Shown one piece after another: positions 36,158 through 44,760 of a stretch of 64,000 nucleotides of DNA. The position numbers were made by a program, and so were the translations under genes. Numbering within the stretch: the first letter of the stretch is position 1; every line of letters starts with the position of its first letter. Under the pieces are notes generated by a model, which saw only the letters and a list, made by a program, of their open reading frames with translations, was not told where the DNA came from and ran no database searches. The stretch is from Rutidosis leptorrhynchoides (lineage: Eukaryota > Streptophyta > Magnoliopsida > Asterales > Asteraceae): positions 369,166,001 through 369,230,000 of the forward strand of contig NC_092337.1 in assembly GCF_046630445.1 (NCBI RefSeq), in the 5' to 3' direction.

Positions 36158-39100
36158 TCATGTCCAATCACTAGAATATTGAAGCCCTAATGCACAAACA
36201 TGTCCTGCATGTTTTGATCCATGTAAGAGCTTCGTGAGAGGATCCGCTATATTAAGATCTGTGTGAACTTTGTGAATACATATCTTTCCCTTTTCAACTT
36301 CATCCCTTATGTAATTGAATCTCCGCTCAATGTGACGTGTCTTTTGATGAGCACGAGGTTCCTTGATTTGAGCAATCGCACCCTCGTTGTCACAAAAGAT
36401 CTCAAGAGGGTCCTGAATGGAAGGGACTACTCCTAAGTCGTCGATGAATTTCTTCATCCATGCAGCTTCCTGAGCTGCCAATGATGCGGCGATGTACTCT
36501 GACTCTGTAGTGGATAGAGCAACAACATCCTGTTTTGAACTCTTCCAAGAGACCGCACCTCCATTTAATGTGAAGACATAACCGGATTGTGATCGAGAAT
36601 CATCACGATCAGTTTGGAAACTCGCGTCCACGTAACCTTTTACAGCGAGTTCCTCCTCACCAGACCCATATATAAGAAACATATCCTTAGTCCTCCTAAG
36701 GTATTTCAATATACTTTTAACAGCAATCCAATGACTGTTTCCTGGGTTATTCTGGTATCTACTTGTCAGGCTAAGAGCGCATGACACATCCGGTCTAGTG
36801 CATATCATTGCATACATGATTGACCCAATGGCAGAAGCATATGGGACTTTCTTCATTCTCTCCTGTTCATCTTTCGTGGTGGGGCACTGAGATGAACTGA
36901 GAAGTGTTCCCTTTTGATTAGGTACCAAACCTTTCTTAGAGTTCTCCATCTTGAACCTTTTCAAGATCTTTTCAATGTATGCACTTTGATTTAAACCTAT
37001 CAGTTTCTTGGATCTATCCCTGTAGATCCCAATCCCCAAAACGTATTGTGCTTCCCCAAGATCCTTAATGGAGAAGCATTTGCTTAACCACGTTTTAACA
37101 CCTTGCATTGCCGGAATATCATTTCCAAATAACAATATATCATCCACATATAGTACAAGGAACATGATAGTACTCCCACTAGCTTTCTTGTATACACAAG
37201 CTTCATCACCATTTTTAATGAAGCCAAATTTCTTGGCCTCCTCATTAAAACGATGATTCCACATTCTAGATGCTTGTTTCAATCCGTAGATTGACTTCTT
37301 TAACTTGCATACTTTCTTAGGATATTTCGGATCAACAAAACCTTCAGGCTGAACCATGTAGACATCTTCCTCAAGATGTCCGTTTAGGAAAGCGGTCTTG
37401 ACATCCATTTGCCATATTTCATAATCATAATGAGCAGCAATGGCAAGTAATATCCTAATAGACTTTAGCATTGCCACAGGCGAAAAAGTTTCATCATAGT
37501 CAACCCCTTGAGTTTGAGTGAAACCTTTTGCTACAAGTCTAGCTTTATATGTATCCAAGTTTCCATGTATGTCGGTTTTCATCTTGAAAAGCCATTTACA
37601 ATCAACTAGCCTTGAGCCAGTAGGTTGTTCAACAAGTTCCCAAACTTGGTTGTCATACATGGATTGCATCTCAGCGTTCATGGCTTCCTGCCATTTATCC
37701 TTATCAATCCTTGATAAAGCATCTTGGTAGTTTGTTGGTTCATCCAAATCAACCACATAGCAACCATCCATGAGAAACCCATATCTCTCAGGAGGATTAC
37801 TAATCCTACCAGATCTGCGAACGTCTTGTGTATTTTGATCATCCATTTGATCACTATCAACATTTTCATGTTGAGTGCTAGTGTCAACCAATTGTGTATC
37901 ATCTACTTGATCTTGAACTTCTTCAAGATCTATCTTCCTCTCACTATTTCCTTCCATTAGGAACTTAGTTTCAAGGAATTCAGCCTTTCGAGCAACAAAT
38001 ACATTTTGCTCGGTTTGATCATAGAAATAGTATCCCATATCATCCTTGGGATATCCTATGAAGATACACTTCGTGGATCGAGCATTCAACTTATTAGGGA
38101 CGTAACGCTTAGGATAAGCTTCGCATCCCCATACCTTTAAGTATGATAGAGACGGAGGTTTTCCAAACCACATCTCATGAGGAGTTCGTTCCACTTTCTT
38201 GGTTGGGGCCATATTTAAAATACGAGCCGCGGAGCATAGACAATAACCCCAAAACGATAGAGGTAACGAGCTTCTTGCCATCATAGATCGAACCATATCC
38301 ATTAGGGTTCGGTTCCTCCTTTCGGAAACTCCATTAAGTTGGGGTGTTCCTGGTGGAGTAAGTTGTGAGATAATCCCACAACTCCTAAGATGATCTTGGA
38401 AAGCATCGCTTAGGTATTCACCTCCTCTATCGGTACGAAGTACCTTGATTGTCTTATTGAGTTGATTTTGTACTTCGCTTTGATATTCTTTGAATGCTTC
38501 AAAAGTTTCGTCCTTATGTCTTAACAAGTAGACATATCCAAAACGACTGAAGTCATCAATGAAAGTAACGAAGTATCTTTCACCATTCCTTGCTATGGGC
38601 TTAAAGGGTCCACATACATCCGAATGTATTAATCCCAATAAGTCCTTAGCCCTTTCATAGGTCCCTTTGAAAGGTGCTTTAGTCATTTTGCCTTGTAAAC
38701 AAGATTCACACACATCAAACGAGTCCATCTCATTTGATTTCAAGAGTCCATTCTTTTGAAGTGTATGCATTCGGTTCTTGTTTATGTGACCAAGGCGACA
38801 ATGCCATAAGTAGGAATCACTCAAATCCCTTTTGAGTCTCTTGGTGCTAGTATGGTATATTGAGCTACTAGATGATGTATCATTATGAACCAATTCATAA
38901 ATTCCATTCGAAGGCGAAGCCTTAAAATAGAATACATTATCTAAATAAACATGGATATCATTATTAACAAAATTAAGATAAAAACCACATTGTTTTAAAC
39001 GGGAAACTGAAATAATGTTTCGACATAAATCCGGTGCATACAAAACATTGTTCAAAATAAGTTCCAAACCACTTGGAAGCTTTAATACAAAGTCTCCTTG

Positions 39101-40192
39101 AGCCTTCACTTGCACTTTGGCTCCATTACCCATAAAGAGACTTGATGTTCCCGTTTGCTTGCTACTTCTTTTGAACCCCTGCAAAGAATTGCAAATGTGA
39201 GTTCCACATCCAGTGTCTAATACCCATGTATTAGAAGAAGTAATACTAAGCTCTATATATACCATATATATGTTACCTGAGGTTTGCCCCGCATCCCTCT
39301 TTTCCTTCAACTCCTTAAGGTAGACCGGGCAGTTCCGTTTCCAGTGACCCATTTCACCGCAACCGAAGCACGGGTCTTCCTTGGGGTTTGCTTGTCCGGT
39401 AACCTTTTGCTTCTTGTTCTTGTTTTTGGTTGGGGTAACCATCCTCCCCTTTCCCTTGCCTTGATGGGCGGGTCCTTTTCTCTTAGCCACCTTAGGCTTA
39501 GAGGTGTTGTTACCTTTTGACCCGCCATCATTGATCATTAGCACATGTGAAGCCCTTTTACCCATGCTTGTTTCGGCCGTCCTTAACATGCCATGAAGCT
39601 CACCGATGGTCTTATCCATCCCATTCATATTGTAATTAATTACAAATTGGTCAAACCTCTTTGACAAGGAGTTTAGGATAAGATCGGTGGCTAGCTCATT
39701 AGAAATGTTGAGGTTAAGACGGTTTGCGCGATCAATGAGGCTTTTCATTTTGAGGACATAGGAGGAGACGGATTGGGTGTCATCCATACGACATGCATGT
39801 AGCGCTCGAACCGTTTCGAAGCGCTCGACACGTGCTTGTTGAAGGAACATCTCCTTCAATTGCGTTATCATGTCATATGCACTATGATGTTCGAAATCCT
39901 TTTGGAGTTCGGGTATCATAGTCCCAAGCATTAGGCAACCAACTTGCACCGAATCGGCACAATATTTGTCATAGTAGGCCATGCCCTCCGTATCATCCAT
40001 GTCGGGTTGATCGGGAATGGGGTCCTCCAACACATACGCTTTATCCTCGAGTTTGAGGACAATCCTAAGATTACGGAACCAATCCATAAAGTTCGTATGG
40101 TTGAGTTTGTCTTTCTCAAGGAGAGACCTCAACGATAGGTTGTTTAGGTTAAGTGGTGCGTTTTGCATGTTGTTGTTGTTATTAGCGGCCAT
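36158..40192 (-). CDS. copia gag-pol polyprotein, unit 3
   Basis: A 1344-residue frame without stops. All zinc-knuckle, protease, integrase, RT and RNase H residues match unit 2. The two differences are H216 in the gag linker and Q1338 near the C-terminus. The 3' non-coding stretch 35390-36157 ends at the PPT next to LTR3. Near-identity with unit 2 points to a recent duplication or to sequence exchange. Confidence 0.96.
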   Translation of the reverse strand: MAANNNNNMQNAPLNLNNLSLRSLLEKDKLNHTNFMDWFRNLRIVLKLEDKAYVLEDPIPDQPDMDDTEGMAYYDKYCADSVQVGCLMLGTMIPELQKDFEHHSAYDMITQLKEMFLQQARVERFETVRALHACRMDDTQSVSSYVLKMKSLIDRANRLNLNISNELATDLILNSLSKRFDQFVINYNMNGMDKTIGELHGMLRTAETSMGKRASHVLMINDGGSKGNNTSKPKVAKRKGPAHQGKGKGRMVTPTKNKNKKQKVTGQANPKEDPCFGCGEMGHWKRNCPVYLKELKEKRDAGQTSGNIYMVYIELSITSSNTWVLDTGCGTHICNSLQGFKRSSKQTGTSSLFMGNGAKVQVKAQGDFVLKLPSGLELILNNVLYAPDLCRNIISVSRLKQCGFYLNFVNNDIHVYLDNVFYFKASPSNGIYELVHNDTSSSSSIYHTSTKRLKRDLSDSYLWHCRLGHINKNRMHTLQKNGLLKSNEMDSFDVCESCLQGKMTKAPFKGTYERAKDLLGLIHSDVCGPFKPIARNGERYFVTFIDDFSRFGYVYLLRHKDETFEAFKEYQSEVQNQLNKTIKVLRTDRGGEYLSDAFQDHLRSCGIISQLTPPGTPQLNGVSERRNRTLMDMVRSMMARSSLPLSFWGYCLCSAARILNMAPTKKVERTPHEMWFGKPPSLSYLKVWGCEAYPKRYVPNKLNARSTKCIFIGYPKDDMGYYFYDQTEQNVFVARKAEFLETKFLMEGNSERKIDLEEVQDQVDDTQLVDTSTQHENVDSDQMDDQNTQDVRRSGRISNPPERYGFLMDGCYVVDLDEPTNYQDALSRIDKDKWQEAMNAEMQSMYDNQVWELVEQPTGSRLVDCKWLFKMKTDIHGNLDTYKARLVAKGFTQTQGVDYDETFSPVAMLKSIRILLAIAAHYDYEIWQMDVKTAFLNGHLEEDVYMVQPEGFVDPKYPKKVCKLKKSIYGLKQASRMWNHRFNEEAKKFGFIKNGDEACVYKKASGSTIMFLVLYVDDILLFGNDIPAMQGVKTWLSKCFSIKDLGEAQYVLGIGIYRDRSKKLIGLNQSAYIEKILKRFKMENSKKGLVPNQKGTLLSSSQCPTTKDEQERMKKVPYASAIGSIMYAMICTRPDVSCALSLTSRYQNNPGNSHWIAVKSILKYLRRTKDMFLIYGSGEEELAVKGYVDASFQTDRDDSRSQSGYVFTLNGGAVSWKSSKQDVVALSTTESEYIAASLAAQEAAWMKKFIDDLGVVPSIQDPLEIFCDNEGAIAQIKEPRAHQKTRHIERRFNYIRDEVEKGKICIHKVHTDLNIADPLTKLLHGSKHAGHVCALGLQYSSDWT

Positions 40193-41625
40193 CTACAAAA
40201 TTAACAAAGTTCATTTAAGTATTGATTTCAAATTTAATAAACAATACCCTTTTATATTATAATTGTCTTATTAAATATTAGAATCCAACGGTAAATCAAA
40301 TTTCGGTTAGGTGACCTTTATCCCGTTATTTGATTTAGCTAGGTAGTCATTTATATGACAATTGCAATCCTTTTGCAACTTCTAAATTATGGGATCATGC
40401 AATCCTTTTGCATGGCTTATTTATCCCATCAACGCCTATTTGTTCCTCATGCTTTAGTGACCCTAAGTTCATGATTCCCAAATCAAGTCGTCCTACTTGT
40501 GTAAACATGTAAAATTAACATGCAAGTGGTTAGGTGACCTTTATCCCACAAGCATGTGAATTTTACCTTAACCATATTAGTTTGCTTATAACGGTTAGGT
40601 GACCTTTATCCCATTATGAGTTCCCTAATATTTTTAAGTGTCACACAAAAGGATGGCGTTTAACTTGTTTGCTATGTTGATTAAGGGATTTTAAGTTTTC
40701 ATTAATTCTAGTTTGAGAGAACATATATGCCATACACCAACATGCATTTAGTGTATGGTTCATTTGAAATCCATTTTCAAGTCTAGTAATTTTAGCCAAT
40801 TACATGATGTAAACCATTTTATATATATGATCCTTATCATGTTCTTAATAACCGTTTATTAATGTCCTTTTAGCCGTTTTTAATTTAACCATTTAAATTG
40901 ACGTTTTGCATGTCGTTAATAATTTAACCAATTAAATTGTAGTTATGCTTGTTGTTAACTTGTGTGATAACTTGTTGTAGTAACATACACAATCTACAAT
41001 CATACAAGAAATAAAACAACCACGCATGCAAACAAATGTGTTCACAATCAAGCCGATTTGGTAGACATTTGTTTAGCCGAAAACAAATGTCACCGGTAAA
41101 GGGGTTATAACACAAAGTAGGAGATTTTAAATCTCCCACTTAATCTTGCATCCAAAATGCTTCTTCTTGTGTTCTTCATCTTGCATCTTCATCTTTTACA
41201 AAAAAATATATCCTAATACATTTTTCTCTAAAAATGAAAATACAACCTAATCTATTTTACATGCCAAATATAAAATAAATTACATAACCAAAATAATAAT
41301 ATTACAAACCAAATTGCTTGAATAATACAACCACATGAATGAATTAATATTACATGCCAAATGAATAAATTAAATCAACCAAACATGCATCCATTCAAAC
41401 ACAAGGCCAAGTCTTGATTGTGAACAACAACATACAACAAAATATGACCAAATGGCAAGTTCCAAACCCATTTGAAACCTCCCTAAATTCGGCCAAACAT
41501 GTAACCCACCCAAACATATAATATCTTGCATTTTACTTTCATGCATGTACATAAAATGCAAAATTATAGTGAGTTTAATAAATCATCTCGAAGCATATTT
41601 CAACAACTTCGGCTCTAGATACCAT
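40193..41625 (-). other. copia leader, unit 3
   Basis: Same layout as in units 1 and 2. The 20-nt repeats are at 40305, 40528 and 40593. The primer site lies against LTR4. This is the only unit whose transcript would start in the outermost 5' LTR. Confidence 0.85.
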
Positions 41626-42672
41626 TGTTGGGATTTAACAAGTTCCATTATGTATAAAACATTTTAAGAATCAATTAAAAGCGGAAGCAAGTAATTACCA
41701 TTTTAGAACATGTTAATCTTTAACCAATTAAAGTTAAATCCCAATTAGGATCAAGTTGTGAAACATACTTACAAACTACAAGCAAGAAAAGGGTTTATAC
41801 CTACTCCAAGCTTGTTGATGAGTGATGAAGATGATGATGATGAATGGAGTTCCAAAAGTATGAAACCTCAAGATGATATACCCCAAGCTTGCCACCAACA
41901 CTTTGTACTTTGGTTAGGATTTAACTTACACTTGAAATAGACTTGCAAAAAATTAAAATGAGCTCTCCTACCCCTAAGAAAGGTCACGGCAGCAGCAGCT
42001 CCAATTGAGGGAGTATGCAGAATTTTTTTTGCTAGTTTATGATGTGTATTGCATGTGTGTGTTGGTCTTGCAAAATGTATTGGTTAATATGCACATGGAA
42101 TGCAAGTAACAAGGTAAAAGCAAGTCAAAAGAGCATGCCTTCTCCATACTCCCATGCCACTTCCAATCTTTTATTAACTTATTTTATAAGACTAGATTTT
42201 ATAAAACTAGTTTTTATAAAACTAGTATTTATAAAACTAGATTTTATAAAATACATTTTTATAAACTTGCACATTATATATTTTACAAAACTAACTTTAC
42301 AAAATGTAACATAACTAAATTAATTATTTAACCTATAAATAATTAAATCCATATTATAAGTTATGTTTACATTATTTTATAAAACCAATTTTATAAAATG
42401 TAACTTAACTTTATTAATTATTTAACCTATAAATAATTAAATTCTTGTTATATAAATTACACCATAATTTATATACACATCAAGTAATATTATTTAAGAA
42501 AACCATTTTTCTTAAATTTCAAGTGTTGCGTAATTCAATCAACGATCCAATCGTTAAGATCAAAATACGATTAAGGTGTCGGTAAGCTTGTTATTGGGTA
42601 TGACCCGACTTGGATCATAACATGTTAGCCACATTAATTAAATATGTCTCTCGGGCATACGAAAAACTTACA
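41626..42672 (-). repeat. copia LTR4 (outer right)
   Basis: 1047 bp, ending CTTACA at 42672 before the target duplication GCTAG. It shares AGCGGAAGC with LTR1. By eye only about three bases separate LTR1 and LTR4. Confidence 0.95.
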
Positions 42673-42792
42673 GCTAGATCCAAGGTTATTGTTGGTATGT
42701 AGCGCAGCCTGTACTGCGGCTATGTTTGAAGCTAGAAAAGTACGGAATTCCTCTTCATTCATATTCACGGTGTGTCGAGTAGTCGGTGACAT
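42673..42792 (-). pseudogene. gypsy-A copy 1 gag, N-terminal 40 codons
   Basis: Starts at the ATG that corresponds to the gag start of copy 2 (60453). It reads MSPTTRHTVNMNEEEF and continues to the copia insertion at GCTAG. The frame enters the copia LTR and ends shortly after. It joins in frame with the sequence left of 19779 once the array and one target duplicate are ignored. Confidence 0.9.
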
Positions 42793-42930
42793 TTCCTTCA
42801 AAATAGTCAAATGGAACAAGTTAATCATACAGAATATTAAGAGTAGTTAATAGTATTTCGTAGCATAATATGAACTCATTTATAAAAGCTTTTTCTTCAT
42901 ATTAGCGTTTTATAAGTTTAAATTCGGGTA

Positions 42931-42945
42931 GTACCTACCCGTTAA
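42931..42945 (-). promoter_or_regulatory. internal PPT-like motif before gag (copy 1)
   Basis: TTAACGGGTAGGTAC on the minus strand, identical to the 15 bases at the 3' LTR (15296-15310). It sits 139 nt before the gag ATG, as in copy 2. With the following bases it forms the inverted repeat CGGGTAG-GTA-CTACCCG. Confidence 0.7.
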
Positions 42946-43133
42946 GTTCATACTTAGTAGCTAATATACAATTCAACTACTACAATTCTATATGAAAAAC
43001 TGATTATAATAATATTTCGCGTTCAAACTTTTATACAATATTTTACAAACTTACAATACCGCTTATTTTACATATAGCATGAAATATCGCACACAATAAA
43101 TTTGATACAAGATAGTTGTGAAGATAATTCTAG

Positions 43134-43817
43134 CTAGTACACAAGTCGTTCAGCAAAGGCAATAAAGACACGTAATTCATACGTCCAGAAACAAGTCATG
43201 CATTCTGGTTTTACTAGGATTACTTCCCATCCTTGGTCTTGTGGAACATAACCGTTATGGCCGTTGATAAGACAGCGTGTTGTAACGTCGTCAAAGGGAC
43301 GAGGGTTACGTAATGTCCAACAGTCCCGTAACAATCTAAAAACCTCATTTCTTACCCCAATTACCTACTCCGTCACTTGTGGGAACGTTTTGTTTAATAG
43401 TTGTAGCCCGATGTTCTTGTTCTCACTTTGGTGAGAAGCGAACATTACTAATCCGTAAGCATAACATGCTTCTTTATGTTGCATGTTAGCCGCTTTTTCT
43501 AAATCACGAAGTCCAATATTCGGATATATTGAGTCAAAATAATTTCTTAACCCATTGCGTAAAATAGCATTTGGGTTCCCCGCAATATATGCGTCAAAGT
43601 AAACACATCGTAACTTATGGATTTCCCAATGTGATATCCCCCATCTTTCGAACGAAAGCCTTTTATAAACCAAGGCATTCTTGGAACGTTCTTCGAATGT
43701 CTTACAAACTGATCTCGCCTTAAATAGTTGTGCCGAAGAATTCTGACCGACTCTAGACAAGATTTCATCAATCATGTCTCCGGGTAGGTCTCTTAAAATA
43801 TTGGGTTGTCTATCCAT
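43134..43817 (-). pseudogene. F-box protein carried by gypsy-A (copy 1), one in-frame stop
   Basis: From the ATG at 43817 the frame is open for 150 codons, stops at TAG (43365-43367), and continues in the same frame to 43134; the whole span is 228 codons. Residues 9-50 form an F-box (LPGDMIDEILSRV ... LVYKRLSF). Residues 80-128 look like the Sel1-like stretch of At2g35280-type plant F-box proteins (GNPNAILRNGL, ACYAYGLVMFAS). The part after the stop keeps a Cys/Trp-rich end (PECMTCFWTYELRVF). F-box proteins recruit targets to SCF ubiquitin ligases; no target can be inferred. It lies between the acidic ORF and gag on the sense strand of the element. The stop lies beyond the F-box, so a 150-residue product is possible. 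Confidence 0.78.
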
Positions 43818-43954
43818 TTTGTGTTTTTATACTGTAAAATAGACAAGAGTTAGATTCATAAAAAAAATACTTATTAATACAAGCAATTTTTACATATATC
43901 ATAAAGCATAAGGACACTATATTACATATATTACACCACACGAATACAACTATC

Positions 43955-44551
43955 TTATTCCGACTCGCTTGTTTCTTCTTCTTCGGTTTTGGTTCGTTTT
44001 GCCAAGTTTCTAGGGATATATGATGTTCCCCTAATACGAGCCCTCGTTTTCCACATTGGTTTAGAAAAACCTGGTGGTTTAGAGGTTCCCGGGTCATTGT
44101 TACAACTTAAGGACTTCGGGGGTTGACGATACATATAAAGTTCATCGAGGTTGGAATTAGATTTCTCTATTTTTATACCCTTTCCCTTATTATTTTCTTT
44201 TGCCTTTTTAAATTCAGTTGGGGTAATTTCTATAACATCATCGAAATTCTCGTCGGAATCCGATTCATCGGAGAATTGGTAATCCTCCCAATATTTTGCT
44301 TCCTTGGCGGAAACACCATTGACCATAATTAACCTTGGTCGGTTGGTTGAGGATTTTCTTTTACTTAACCGTTTTATTATTTCCCCCACCGGTTCTATTT
44401 CTTCATCCGGTTCCGATTCTTCTTCCGGTTCCGACTCTTCTTCCGGTTCCTCTTCGGGAACTTGTGAATCAGTCCACGAATCATTCCAATTTACATTTGA
44501 CTCTTCATTATTATTAGGTGAGTCAATGGGACTTGTTCTAGAGGTAGACAT
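43955..44551 (-). CDS. acidic protein of unknown function, first ORF of gypsy-A (copy 1)
   Basis: 198 residues, about 210 bp downstream of the 5' LTR. The N-terminus is Ser/Asn-rich, residues 28-57 are mostly Glu/Pro/Ser, the middle has the conserved stretch KYWEDYQFSDESDSDE, followed by a Lys-rich patch (NNKGKGIKIEK), then PGTSKPPGFSKP, a basic ARIRGTSYIPRNLAKRT and a Glu tail. No known domain recognised. Copy 2 encodes a protein of identical length and copy 3 a broken one. Between it and the F-box ORF is about 130 bp ending in TTTTACAG, a good 3' splice site, so the two could be spliced together. It could be a nuclear or RNA-associated charged protein; that is a guess. Confidence 0.7.
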   Translation of the reverse strand: MSTSRTSPIDSPNNNEESNVNWNDSWTDSQVPEEEPEEESEPEEESEPDEEIEPVGEIIKRLSKRKSSTNRPRLIMVNGVSAKEAKYWEDYQFSDESDSDENFDDVIEITPTEFKKAKENNKGKGIKIEKSNSNLDELYMYRQPPKSLSCNNDPGTSKPPGFSKPMWKTRARIRGTSYIPRNLAKRTKTEEEETSESE

Positions 44552-44740
44552 CTATCACATAATATCAAATGCGTTAAGAGATTAATATATCACATAATAT
44601 TCACATGTTAAAAATATATAGTTTCCAACAAAATTTGTTAAGCAATCATTTTTCAAGTAAACACGGTCGAAGTCCAGACTCACTAATGCATCCTAACAAA
44701 CTCGATAAGACACACTAATGCAAAATTCTGGTTCTCTAAG

Positions 44741-44758
44741 ACCAACGCTCGGATACCA
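44741..44758 (-). promoter_or_regulatory. primer-binding site, gypsy-A copy 1
   Basis: TGGTATCCGAGCGTTGGT on the minus strand, starting two bases after the 5' LTR end (...GGACATTTCA). It fits an initiator-tRNA-Met type primer and is shared with copy 3. Confidence 0.75.
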
Positions 44759-44760
44759 AC

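Larger units (their letters stand above)
19780..42672 (-). mobile_element. Ty1/copia tandem array, three units sharing four LTRs
   Basis: The structure is LTR1-internal1-LTR2-internal2-LTR3-internal3-LTR4, all on the minus strand. LTRs are 1047 bp each; internal regions are 6233, 6236 and 6236 bp; the unit step is 7280 then 7283 bp. Each internal region has a primer-binding site, a ~1.43-kb leader, one 1344-codon frame, ~0.77 kb of 3' non-coding sequence and a PPT. One 5-bp target duplication encloses the whole. The lineage is Ty1/copia because integrase precedes RT; I do not assign a sub-lineage. Units 2 and 3 are more alike than either is to unit 1. Confidence 0.96.

Noticed and set aside
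21592..40192. Three copies read as a tandem host gene family or a CRISPR-like repeat array
   Set aside because: Zinc knuckle, protease, integrase and RT domains, LTRs, PPT and primer sites identify a retrotransposon array; the repeat unit is 7.28 kb.
43134..43817. F-box gene as a separate host gene into which a retrotransposon inserted
   Set aside because: The same gene is present at the same position and strand in copy 2, between the same flanking element sequences, so it travels with the element.
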